The position numbers and the translations under genes were made by a program. 64,000 bases of DNA from UBA5072 sp963822145 (GTDB lineage Bacteria; Bacteroidota; Bacteroidia; Bacteroidales; UBA10428): the NCBI GenBank assembly GCA_963822145.1, contig CAWGGG010000004.1, positions 806,001-870,000 of the forward strand. Direction: 5' to 3'. Shown in pieces: positions 8,067 to 16,755 of the stretch. The notes under the pieces were generated by a model. It saw only the letters and a program-made list of their open reading frames with translations, was not told the origin of the DNA and ran no database searches. Each line of letters starts with the position of its first letter. The stretch's first letter is position 1.

Positions 8067-9608
8067 ATGTTCAACGAGAGAGATGCGAAACAGCTGAAAG
8101 AGAAAGGTATTGATATCCCAACGGCGGAGCAGCAGATCGGATTCCTCCGCAAGGGTTTTCCTTTTATGAAACTCGCAAAAGCAGCCACCCTTCAGCAGGG
8201 CATTAAGAAGCTTAGCGAAAAGCAGCTAAATAAATTTATCAACCGCTATGACAGTGCTGAAAACCTGAGTCGCATTAAATTCGTGCCGGCTTCTGGTGCA
8301 GCTACCCGGATGTTCAAAGCCTTGTTTGAGTTTGATGAGTTGTTTCGGCAGTCTAACTATGATCCGAAGATTCTTTCAAAGGAAGCTTACAGGCACGTTA
8401 AGGAGTGTTTCGACCGGATCAGGGATTTTGCCTTTTACGCCGACCTCGAGAAATCCGTGGGCAAAACAGGGACAACAGTAATCAATGCTTTGAATAATAA
8501 AGACTATCATATTGTTCTGTCTTCGCTGCTGGGCGATCCGGGAATGCATTATGGCAACCTGCCCAAAGGGTTGCTTGTATTTCACCGGTATGACAACCAT
8601 ACCCGCACAGCAGTGGAGGAACACCTGGTAGAGGGTTCAGGTTATGCCGTAAATAAAGGTGCTCATGTGAGTATTCATCTTACGGTATCGCCGGAACATA
8701 AAAATTCTTTTGAAACCCTGTTGAAAAAGGTTCAGAAACATTATGAAGATCTGTACCAGGTGAAATTTCACATTGAATATTCCATACAGAAGCCTTCTAC
8801 GGATACCCTCGCCATTGATGATAAAAATGAACCCTTCAGGGAATCTGATGCTTCATTGCATTTCAGGCCCGGGGGACACGGTGCTTTGCTCGACAATCTG
8901 AACGACATTGACAGCGACCTGATATTCATAAAAAATATTGATAATGTTACGCATGATCGGAACAAGGGGGATACCATCCTTTATAAAAAAGCACTCGCGG
9001 GACTTTTAATAGATTATCAGGAAAAGGTGTACAACTACCTCCGTATGCTTGAAAAACCGGAATCCCTGAATCATGAAACGTTTACAGAAATTGTGAATTT
9101 CCTGGGTGAAGAGTTGGGAACAGCGGTTGGTCCGAAGATTAAAAGTCAACCCGCACAGTCGGTCGATTTTCTGATCAGTAAGCTTAACAGGCCTATACGC
9201 GTTTGCGGAATGGTGAAAAACCTCGGCGAACCCGGGGGAGGACCTTTCTGGACAGCAGATGCCGACGGCAGCAGATCACTGCAAATCGTAGAATCTTCAC
9301 AGGTAAACCAACACGACCCTGAACAGGCAGCCATTCTGAACAGTGCTACTCACTTTAATCCTGTGGATCTGGTTTGTGGAGTAAAAGATTACCGGGGCAG
9401 CAAATTCAACCTGATGCATTACAGGGATCCCAATACAGGTTTCATCAGTAAAAAATACAAGAATGGCAAACCGCTGAAGGCCCTTGAGTTGCCAGGTCTC
9501 TGGAATGGTTCCATGGCCTACTGGAATACTGTTTTTGTAGAGGTTCCCGTATCCACTTTCACTCCGGTTAAAACGGTCCACGACCTGTTGCGACCCGAAC
9601 ACCAGTAA
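8067..9608 (+). CDS. DUF4301 family protein, possibly a sugar-nucleotidyltransferase relative
   Basis: A cytoplasmic protein of 513 residues from the ATG at 8067; a GTG two codons upstream is possible. It reads as a full-length DUF4301 protein. Residues 71-82 (KFVPASGAATRM) resemble the nucleotide-binding loop LAxGxGTRM of sugar-phosphate nucleotidyltransferases. Residues 267-278 (RPGGHGALLDNL) and 287-294 (FIKNIDNV) resemble the PPGHG and N-x-DN motifs of UTP-sugar pyrophosphorylases. The family name is recognised; the enzymatic role is my inference. A glycosyltransferase gene starts 5 bp downstream, so the two are probably co-expressed. Confidence 0.8.
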   Translation: MFNERDAKQLKEKGIDIPTAEQQIGFLRKGFPFMKLAKAATLQQGIKKLSEKQLNKFINRYDSAENLSRIKFVPASGAATRMFKALFEFDELFRQSNYDPKILSKEAYRHVKECFDRIRDFAFYADLEKSVGKTGTTVINALNNKDYHIVLSSLLGDPGMHYGNLPKGLLVFHRYDNHTRTAVEEHLVEGSGYAVNKGAHVSIHLTVSPEHKNSFETLLKKVQKHYEDLYQVKFHIEYSIQKPSTDTLAIDDKNEPFRESDASLHFRPGGHGALLDNLNDIDSDLIFIKNIDNVTHDRNKGDTILYKKALAGLLIDYQEKVYNYLRMLEKPESLNHETFTEIVNFLGEELGTAVGPKIKSQPAQSVDFLISKLNRPIRVCGMVKNLGEPGGGPFWTADADGSRSLQIVESSQVNQHDPEQAAILNSATHFNPVDLVCGVKDYRGSKFNLMHYRDPNTGFISKKYKNGKPLKALELPGLWNGSMAYWNTVFVEVPVSTFTPVKTVHDLLRPEHQ

Positions 9609-9613
9609 TAGCA

Positions 9614-10735
9614 ATGATTATTGCCGTTAATACACGGCTGCTGCTTCCTGAAAAGCTCGAGGGTATCGGCCGGTTCACCCATGAAAACCTGAAAATCCTT
9701 ACCAGGGAACATCCTGAACATCAGTTTGTTTTCATATTCGACCGGAATTTTTCCGATGAGTTTGTTTATTCGGGAAATGTCAGGCCGATTGTTTGCTTTC
9801 CACCGGCACGGCATCCGTTATTGTGGTACTGGTATTTCGACTGGAGCATTCCCGGGATCCTGCAAAAGGTAAAAGCCGATTTGTTCTTTTCCCCGGATGG
9901 CTGGCTTTCCCTCAGAACACCTGTCAAATCGCTTCCTGTCATTCATGACCTGAACTTTTTCCACCTGCCCGAATTAATTCCCTGGCAGGTCAGAACCTAT
10001 TATAATTATTTCTTTCCACGCTTTCTGCATAAGGCACACCGCGTGGCCACAGTTTCAGAATTTACCCGCAATGATATCATTACCCTGTTTGATTATTCAA
10101 AAGACCAAATCGATGTGGTTTATAACGGGGCTTCACAGGGCTTTCATCCTATACCTCCCGATGACCAGCAGAACGTTCGTGAGCATTATGCACGGGGATG
10201 CCCTTATTTTCTGTTTGTGGGACTGATCCATCCCCGTAAGAACCTTTCCAACCTGATTACAGCTTTCAATAGTTTCAAGCAGAGTGTTTGCAGTCCGGTA
10301 AAACTGCTGATAGTCGGATCAAAAAAATGGTGGACCCCTGATATGCAGCATGCTATGAATGAAGCTGAATATAAAGAGGATATTATTTTTACAGGCCGGG
10401 TACCCGAAGAAGAACTCCGCAGGATCACGGCTTCAGCCTTATCAATGGTATATGTGTCGCATTTTGAGGGATTTGGTATTCCATTACTGGAGGCCATGCA
10501 ATGCGATATTCCGGTTGTCACCTCGGCTGTAACTGCCCTGCCGGAAGTTGGGGGGGATGCAGTACTATATGTCAATCCGCATGATACCGAATCAATAAAA
10601 TCGGCCATGCTGGCCGTTTATTCGGATTCCTCACTGCGTAAGGAACTTATTGAAAAAGCCAGGGTACAGCGTCAGAAATTCAGTTGGGAGAAAACGGCAG
10701 GATTGCTGTGGAAAAGTATGGAGAAATGCTTGTAA
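9614..10735 (+). CDS. GT4-type glycosyltransferase (family 1 group)
   Basis: A 373-residue GT-B glycosyltransferase. The N-terminal half has LEGIGRFTHENLKIL and HDLNFFHLPELIPWQ; the C-terminal half has VGLIHPRKNLSNLITAF and then the retaining-enzyme E-x7-E motif in HFEGFGIPLLEAM (about residues 285-293), followed by PVVTSAVTALPEVGGDA. It probably uses a nucleotide-sugar donor to extend a cell-surface or secreted glycan. No membrane segment is visible. It starts 5 bp after the DUF4301 gene, an operon-like spacing. Donor and acceptor are unknown. Confidence 0.9.
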   Translation: MIIAVNTRLLLPEKLEGIGRFTHENLKILTREHPEHQFVFIFDRNFSDEFVYSGNVRPIVCFPPARHPLLWYWYFDWSIPGILQKVKADLFFSPDGWLSLRTPVKSLPVIHDLNFFHLPELIPWQVRTYYNYFFPRFLHKAHRVATVSEFTRNDIITLFDYSKDQIDVVYNGASQGFHPIPPDDQQNVREHYARGCPYFLFVGLIHPRKNLSNLITAFNSFKQSVCSPVKLLIVGSKKWWTPDMQHAMNEAEYKEDIIFTGRVPEEELRRITASALSMVYVSHFEGFGIPLLEAMQCDIPVVTSAVTALPEVGGDAVLYVNPHDTESIKSAMLAVYSDSSLRKELIEKARVQRQKFSWEKTAGLLWKSMEKCL

Positions 10736-10788
10736 CCGGTGAAATAGAGGGGTGTAAACCCTGTTTTACGCACACGGTAATTTTTTTA

Positions 10789-10796
10789 TAACTTTG
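10789..10796 (+). promoter_or_regulatory. candidate -7 box TAACTTTG upstream of metA
   Basis: TAACTTTG is a perfect match to TAnnTTTG and lies 67 bp before the metA ATG. The matching -33 region (TTTTAC) is weak. The predicted leader is short, and I see no known SAM riboswitch in it. Confidence 0.4.
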
Positions 10797-10863
10797 TCTG
10801 CGGGCAGTAATGAACATGCTCCTGTTGATAACATGCGACTTTTTCATTTAAATATTTCTTATC

Positions 10864-11781
10864 ATGCCTTTAAATATCCCGGACCAGTTACCCGCTATTG
10901 AAATTTTGCAGGAGGAAAACATCTTTGTGATGCGTGAAACTGCTGCGATTCACCAGGATATCAGACCTCTCCGTATTGTAATCTTGAATCTGATGCCGGT
11001 GAAAACTACCACAGAGACACACATTCTAAGACTCTTATCCAATTCGCCTCTCCAGGTGGAGGTCACCCTGCTGCATACACACGACCATATTTCGAAGAAT
11101 ACGTCCGTTGACCATTTGAAATCATTCTATAAAACCTTCAAACAAATCCGCAATCAAAAATTTGATGGAATGATCATTACCGGTGCTCCCATAGAGCATT
11201 TGGATTTTGAGAAGGTTGATTACTGGGGTGAACTCAGGGAGATCATGGATTGGACAGTTCACCACGTCACTTCTACTATGTTTATTTGCTGGGGAGCCCA
11301 GGCAGGGTTATACCATTTTTACGGGATCCCCAAATATCCGTTGCCCAAAAAAATGTTCGGGGTTTTCACCCACCAGGTGAATAACCCTAAAATTCCCCTG
11401 GTTCGGGGATTTGATGAGGAATTTCTGGCACCGCATTCCCGACATACAGAAATCCGCAGGTCTGACATCGAAAAAATTCAGGAGCTGATACTGGTTTCAG
11501 AATCTGCAGAAGCCGGCGTTTATATGGTGATGACCAGGGGCGGACGGCAAATATTCATTACAGGACATTCCGAATATGATCCGGATACTTTAAAGGATGA
11601 ATACGAACGTGATATCAGAAAAGGACTCCCCATTGAAGTCCCGGTAAACTATTTTCCCGGAAACGATCCCTCCAAACCACCCCTCGCCCGGTGGAAAAGT
11701 CATGCCAATCTGCTGTATTACAACTGGCTGAACTACTACGTTTACCAGATCACGCCTTACAACATCAACGAAATAGAGTAA
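10864..11781 (+). CDS. metA: homoserine O-acetyltransferase, MetA family
   Basis: A full-length 305-residue MetA-family enzyme, which activates L-homoserine with an acyl-CoA in methionine synthesis. The catalytic Cys142 (FICWGAQAG), His235 and Glu237 (TGHSEYD) fall at the family's standard numbers. Residue 111, in GAPIEHLDF, is Glu. In characterised MetA enzymes, Glu111 goes with acetyl-CoA and Gly111 with succinyl-CoA, so this is more likely an acetyltransferase despite the usual label 'homoserine O-succinyltransferase'. No other methionine gene is adjacent. Confidence 0.93.
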   Translation: MPLNIPDQLPAIEILQEENIFVMRETAAIHQDIRPLRIVILNLMPVKTTTETHILRLLSNSPLQVEVTLLHTHDHISKNTSVDHLKSFYKTFKQIRNQKFDGMIITGAPIEHLDFEKVDYWGELREIMDWTVHHVTSTMFICWGAQAGLYHFYGIPKYPLPKKMFGVFTHQVNNPKIPLVRGFDEEFLAPHSRHTEIRRSDIEKIQELILVSESAEAGVYMVMTRGGRQIFITGHSEYDPDTLKDEYERDIRKGLPIEVPVNYFPGNDPSKPPLARWKSHANLLYYNWLNYYVYQITPYNINEIE

Positions 11782-11797
11782 ATGTGCAAATAACCTA

Positions 11798-11824
11798 GAC
11801 TGCATGACTGCATGACTTGCACGA
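11798..11824. repeat. short tandem repeat GACTGCAT between convergent genes
   Basis: Two exact copies of GACTGCAT and a third diverged copy fill the 43-bp gap between metA and the glycosidase gene and reach the end of the latter. No terminator hairpin with a T-run is visible here. Confidence 0.5.
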
Positions 11825-13018
11825 CTATTTCCCTTTCCTTTCCCGGATGAGTTCCTTGCAGTAATCGATCAGTTCAAGGTCCAGGGAGTCCCAAGGCATA
11901 GGTTGCCTGGCTAGAATATCAGAAAAAGGTACGTTCAGCAGAATCGGATCCTGATGGGATAATCCCGTCTCGGTTCCATAATACAAAACTGGAGGATGGG
12001 GAATGGAAAACTGGAATTGCAGTGCAGCCTTTAGTTTCTCACGATTTTGTCCGGCATCATGCAAGAAACGGTTCATGTCGTGATTGTCAATAAAAGTAGG
12101 AAGATAATAACCCTCGGGAAAGCGACTGTAATGTTCTGATAATGAAGACCTGAGCTTATGTTCAAACTGCTCAGGTTTTTCTTTCCAGGCGATGTTTTCC
12201 ACGATCCTGTGGTGAACATAAAAGTCCAGAACGCCGTCGAGTTCCCGCAGGTATTCCCGTTGAATATCCCAGGGATTCAATTGCAGCAGCCATCTAAGGT
12301 ACTTATGGTTGATCCTGATGGTCTTCAGCATGTCAAAGTTGATCCCTTCAAGCCATGCTTCGCCGATGAGAACCGCTTCGGGTTTCAAAGCCTTGATTTC
12401 CCGGCTGAAAGCCTTCCAGAAGTCGTGGGAAGGTCCAACCACATGATCCAGCCTGAAGCCATCGGCACCCAGTGATATCCATTTAAGGGCTGCTTCGATG
12501 ATATGCTTCCTGGCGGCTGGAAAATCAAGATTTATTTTGGGTAACTCCCGGAATTTGAGAAAGCACAAATACCGGTTCGTAAAAGGAGTGAAGTAAAACC
12601 AACGCCGGTATGGGCTTTTTGGATCCTGAAACGCTTCCCGGAATAACGGATGCTCACAGGAACAATGATTGGCAACAAAGTCAAGGATCACCCTAATATT
12701 TTTGTGATGTGCCTGGTCGATGAATGCCTTTAAATCGATTTCAGTACCAAATCTTTCATCAATGGTATAATAATCAGTAATGTGATATCCATGATAAGCA
12801 GTGGTTTTCAGAATCGGAGAGATCCAGATCGTATTGATGCCGAGGTCTTTGAGATAAGGTAACTTTTCGGTGATGCCGGGAATATTGCCGCCCAGGAACA
12901 ACGGTTTACCGGGATCTGCATTCGGGTCATACCCTGCAAACCGGTCCACCAGGATATGGTATATAATGGAATCCTTGAACCATGAAACACCGGAAGAAGT
13001 ATTCGTTCCCGATATCAT
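11825..13018 (-). CDS. alpha-amylase family (GH13) glycoside hydrolase
   Basis: A cytoplasmic GH13 enzyme of about 397 residues with no signal peptide. The four conserved regions are present: DFVANH (I), GFRLDHVVG with the nucleophile Asp (II), LIGEAW with the acid/base Glu (III) and FIDNHD (IV). It should cleave alpha-glucans or maltodextrins inside the cell; subfamily and product are not clear. I prefer the ATG at 13018 to the upstream ATG at 13039: it overlaps the purL stop by four bases (ATGA) and has an AAGGATGAAGGA stretch just before it. Coupling to purL is unusual and may simply ensure expression. Confidence 0.88.
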   Translation of the reverse strand: MISGTNTSSGVSWFKDSIIYHILVDRFAGYDPNADPGKPLFLGGNIPGITEKLPYLKDLGINTIWISPILKTTAYHGYHITDYYTIDERFGTEIDLKAFIDQAHHKNIRVILDFVANHCSCEHPLFREAFQDPKSPYRRWFYFTPFTNRYLCFLKFRELPKINLDFPAARKHIIEAALKWISLGADGFRLDHVVGPSHDFWKAFSREIKALKPEAVLIGEAWLEGINFDMLKTIRINHKYLRWLLQLNPWDIQREYLRELDGVLDFYVHHRIVENIAWKEKPEQFEHKLRSSLSEHYSRFPEGYYLPTFIDNHDMNRFLHDAGQNREKLKAALQFQFSIPHPPVLYYGTETGLSHQDPILLNVPFSDILARQPMPWDSLDLELIDYCKELIRERKGK

Positions 13019-16000
13019 TCCTTCATCCTTATAATCCATTCGCGCGCATTCACAAAGCTTTCGATCCAGGGGGATACTTCGTCATGCTTCCTGTCTTCGG
13101 GATAATAGGCCCAATTCCAGGGAAAGATAGCTCTCTCAAGATGCGGCATGATGGCCAGATGCCTGCCGTCATCCGAACAGATGCCCGCAACTGCAAAATC
13201 AGATCCGTTTGGATTACCAGGATATCCGGAGTAGGTATACTTCATGCTCACATTGTATCCTGCCTCACCATGGGGCAGACTGAACCGGCCTTCTCCATGG
13301 GCAACCCAGATGCCGAGGGTACTTCCTGCAAGGGTCTTCAGCATAACAGAGGGTGTTTCCGGAATAGAAACACTCAGGAAGGAGGATTCAAATTTGTGAG
13401 ATGCGTTGTGCAACATTTTGGGCTTATGGAGATGACCGGGTAAAACCAGGTCCAGTTCCACCATAAGCTGGCAACCGTTACACACGCCCAGGCTCAGGGT
13501 ATCCTTGCGCGCATAATAGCGATTAAGTGTATTTCGTGCTTCTTCATTGTGCAGGAAAGCTCCGGCCCATCCTTTAGCACTACCCAGTACATCTGAGTTG
13601 GAGAATCCGCCGACAAAAACGATCAGGTTCACATCATCCAGCTTTTCCCTTCCGGAGATAAGATCGGTCATATGCACGTCTTTCACATCAAAACCGGCCA
13701 GGTACATCATAAAAGCCATCTCGCGGTCACCGTTGACACCTTTCTCGCGAATAATGGCAGATCTTATTCCAGATGGGCCTATTCGCTGCCTGTTAATACC
13801 ATATTGTGAGGCTTTTCCGGAAAAACCACGCTGAAAATTAAATTGAAGAGGATGCAGTTTGTAATGCTCAGAACGGCTTTTTGCCAGCACCGGGCCACAC
13901 TGATTCTGGTCAAGCAGATAAGACGTATGAAACCAGATGTCTCTGTACTTTTCAACATCGAAAGTATGGGAAAAACCATCCTTGTTAATAACGAGGGAAG
14001 CTGCAGGTGTATATGCGCCGAGCATGTGGTAACGGATATTCCGATTCTTCAAAACGGTTTCCACACCGGAACTGTTTTTTGTCTGGATGATTACCCCCGG
14101 GTTTTCGCTGAAAAGGATTTTAATAAGGTCCTTTTCGGAAAAACTGTCCAGGTTGATTTTCAATCCCGCTCCGGGACGTGTGAAACACATCTCCAAAAGG
14201 GTAACGATCATACCGCCGGCGGAAACATCATGTCCGGCCAGTAACAAATCATTACTGATGCATTGCTGAAGGGTTTCGAATACGTTGACGAAATAATCCG
14301 GGTCTTTGACCTGGGGGGTTTCGTTACCCAAGCGGTTGATCGACTGTGCAAAACTGCTCCCGCCCAGGCGGAAGGCGTCACCAGACATGTCAATATACAG
14401 GAGTTGGGTATCGGGTTGGTCGCTGATCACCGGCTCAACGGCCTTCCTGAAATCAGATACTTCTGCGGCGGCAGATATGATAACAGTGCCGGGTGAATAA
14501 ACCTCGGAGCCATCTTTATACTTTTGGGTCATGGAAAGGGAATCCTTTCCCGTAGGAATGTTGATGCCCAGGGCTATGGCAAATTCACTGGCAGCGCTAA
14601 CGGCTGCGTAAAGGCGGGCGTCCTCACCCTTATGGCGGCAGGGCCACATCCAGTTTGCACTGAGCGAAACACCCCGGATGCCTTCTTCGATAGGCGCCCA
14701 CAGTAAGTTGGTAAGGGCTTCGGCAATCGAAAGTACTGAGCCGTGGGCGGGGTTGATAATTCCAGCAGCCGGGGCGTGCCCAATGGCTGTGGCTATTCCC
14801 CTGTGTCCGGTATAGTCAAGTGCAGTTATGGCCAGGTTGTTCAGCGGAAGCTGAATGATTCCACAGGTCTGTTGCTTGGCTACCAAACCGGTAACAGACC
14901 TGTCGACCTTATTGGTAAGCCAGTCCTTACATGCAACTGCTTCCAACTGCAATACGTTTTCAACATATTGTGCCAGATGGGCCGGTGAATATTCCGGATG
15001 ATCAAATTTTTCAATCACTGTATTATCCTGTAGCACTGTTTTGGGCGGATTGCCGAAAAAGTCATCTACCTGCAGGTCAATAGGATTCTGACCTAAGGGA
15101 TTCAGGAATGTGAACCTGTGATCACCCGTAACTTCCCCAACGACGTAATGCGGTGCTCTTTCCCTTTCTGAAATTCGTTTCAGCAGTTCGGTATCTTCCT
15201 CTTTGATGACAATCCCAATACGCTCCTGGGACTCATTTCCGATGATTTCCTTGGCAGAAAGGGTAGGGTCGCCAACAGGCAGTTTGCTGATGTCGATGGT
15301 GCCTCCTGTGCTTTCAACCAGTTCAGAGAAACAATTCAGATGTCCTCCTGCACCATGATCGTGGATCGATATAATGGGGTTGATATCCGATTCTGCCATT
15401 GCCCGGATGGCATTACAGACTCTTTTCTGCATTTCGGGATTTGATCTTTGCACAGCATTCAGTTCAATGGCGTGCCCGAATTCTCCGGTAGCAACCGAGG
15501 AAACGGCTCCACCGCCCATGCCGATCCGGTAATTGTCACCCCCCAGCAAAACGATTTTATCTCCTTTGCATGGCTGGTCTTTGAGACTGTGCTTCCTGTT
15601 GGCATAACCGATTCCGCCGGCAAGCATGATGACCTTGTCATATGCCCAGGTTTTGCCGTTTTCCTCATGTTCAAAAGTTAGCAGGCTTCCACAGATCAGC
15701 GGTTGCCCGAATTTATTTCCAAAATCACTGGCCCCGTTGGATGCCTTGATCAGGATCTGTTCCGGGGTCTGATACAGCCAGTTCCGGGCCGAAAGTGCCT
15801 CCCACGTCCTGCCACCTTTAAGGCGCGGGTAGGAAGTCATGTAAACTGCAGTGCCTGCCAGGGGGAAGGCGCCTCTGCCTCCTGCAACACGATCGCGGAT
15901 TTCTCCACCTGTTCCTGTGGCAGCACCGTTAAAAGGTTCAACCGTTGTAGGAAAATTGTGGGTTTCCGCTTTCAGCGAAATTACTGTATGGATAGGGTGC

Positions 16001-16704
16001 AATCTGAAATAATCTGGCTTGTCATGAGATATCGGGGCAAATTGCATGACTTCAGGTCCCTGAAGAAAGGCGCAATTGTCCTTGTAGGCCGAAACCACCC
16101 TGTTGGGATGTGTGGAAGTGGTTTTCTTTATCAGCTGAAACAGTGAATAAGGCTGCGTTACCCCATCAATAATAAATGTTCCGTTAAAGATCTTATGACG
16201 GCAATGTTCCGAATTCACCTGAGAGAATCCGAAAATTTCACTGTCGGTCAGCCTCCTGCCTAATTTATATTCAAGACCATGCAGGTAGTTTATCTCATCT
16301 TCGCTCAGTGCAAGACCTTCACGAAGGTTGTAGTCAGTAATATCCTCGATGAAGGCTATACCTTCCGGAATATGATTAATGGTGAAAATCTCCTGGTCGA
16401 GTTTTTCATAGAGGGCTTCAAGCATGGCATCATAGTGCCCGTGATTGCTCTGCGCCTTTCTGTAAACCTCAATCCTCTCTATGCTGCGGATACCCATGTT
16501 CTGTGTGATTTCAACAGCATTGGTACTCCAAGGGGTGATCATTTCTTTACGGGGTCCGATATAACTGCCGGGGATGGTCCTGTTTTCAATGTATTTTGCA
16601 TTGCCAAGCAACCAGGTAAGTTTATTTATGGTTTGATTATCAGGAGTCTCAAAGGTTTTCACTGCGTAAATAATCGCATCCGGATTTTCAAAAAAGGTTA
16701 TCAT
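13015..16704 (-). CDS. purL: phosphoribosylformylglycinamidine synthase (large, single-chain PurL)
   Basis: A 1,229-residue single-chain FGAM synthase, which converts FGAR, glutamine and ATP to FGAM in purine synthesis. The central synthetase region has SQVNSEHCRHKIFNG, LKAETHNFPTTVEPFNGAAT and the repeated AIRS-like domains. The C-terminal glutaminase has its nucleophile Cys in GVCNGCQLM (near residue 1078) and VAHGEGRFSL (near 1138). The length matches the PurL type that needs no separate PurS or PurQ. No other purine gene is adjacent. A good promoter lies just before the ATG. The glycosidase gene overlaps its stop. Confidence 0.96.
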   Translation of the reverse strand: MITFFENPDAIIYAVKTFETPDNQTINKLTWLLGNAKYIENRTIPGSYIGPRKEMITPWSTNAVEITQNMGIRSIERIEVYRKAQSNHGHYDAMLEALYEKLDQEIFTINHIPEGIAFIEDITDYNLREGLALSEDEINYLHGLEYKLGRRLTDSEIFGFSQVNSEHCRHKIFNGTFIIDGVTQPYSLFQLIKKTTSTHPNRVVSAYKDNCAFLQGPEVMQFAPISHDKPDYFRLHPIHTVISLKAETHNFPTTVEPFNGAATGTGGEIRDRVAGGRGAFPLAGTAVYMTSYPRLKGGRTWEALSARNWLYQTPEQILIKASNGASDFGNKFGQPLICGSLLTFEHEENGKTWAYDKVIMLAGGIGYANRKHSLKDQPCKGDKIVLLGGDNYRIGMGGGAVSSVATGEFGHAIELNAVQRSNPEMQKRVCNAIRAMAESDINPIISIHDHGAGGHLNCFSELVESTGGTIDISKLPVGDPTLSAKEIIGNESQERIGIVIKEEDTELLKRISERERAPHYVVGEVTGDHRFTFLNPLGQNPIDLQVDDFFGNPPKTVLQDNTVIEKFDHPEYSPAHLAQYVENVLQLEAVACKDWLTNKVDRSVTGLVAKQQTCGIIQLPLNNLAITALDYTGHRGIATAIGHAPAAGIINPAHGSVLSIAEALTNLLWAPIEEGIRGVSLSANWMWPCRHKGEDARLYAAVSAASEFAIALGINIPTGKDSLSMTQKYKDGSEVYSPGTVIISAAAEVSDFRKAVEPVISDQPDTQLLYIDMSGDAFRLGGSSFAQSINRLGNETPQVKDPDYFVNVFETLQQCISNDLLLAGHDVSAGGMIVTLLEMCFTRPGAGLKINLDSFSEKDLIKILFSENPGVIIQTKNSSGVETVLKNRNIRYHMLGAYTPAASLVINKDGFSHTFDVEKYRDIWFHTSYLLDQNQCGPVLAKSRSEHYKLHPLQFNFQRGFSGKASQYGINRQRIGPSGIRSAIIREKGVNGDREMAFMMYLAGFDVKDVHMTDLISGREKLDDVNLIVFVGGFSNSDVLGSAKGWAGAFLHNEEARNTLNRYYARKDTLSLGVCNGCQLMVELDLVLPGHLHKPKMLHNASHKFESSFLSVSIPETPSVMLKTLAGSTLGIWVAHGEGRFSLPHGEAGYNVSMKYTYSGYPGNPNGSDFAVAGICSDDGRHLAIMPHLERAIFPWNWAYYPEDRKHDEVSPWIESFVNAREWIIRMKE

Positions 16705-16726
16705 GTTGGCGTTTGAATAAGCGCTT

Positions 16727-16755
16727 CAAAGTTAGTAAAAGCATTTAGTAGACAA
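16727..16755 (-). promoter_or_regulatory. candidate purL promoter (TTG, 18 bp, TAACTTTG)
   Basis: On the minus strand a TTG at 16755-16753 is followed after 18 bp by TAACTTTG at 16734-16727, a full match to the Bacteroidota housekeeping consensus. The ATG of purL (16704) lies 22 bp after the box. The promoter overlaps the last codons of the exonuclease gene. Confidence 0.55.

Noticed and set aside
10736..10863. A possible SAM riboswitch before metA.
   Set aside because: The leader lacks the conserved cores of the SAM-I and SAM-II types as I know them, and the likely transcribed leader is only about 60 bases.
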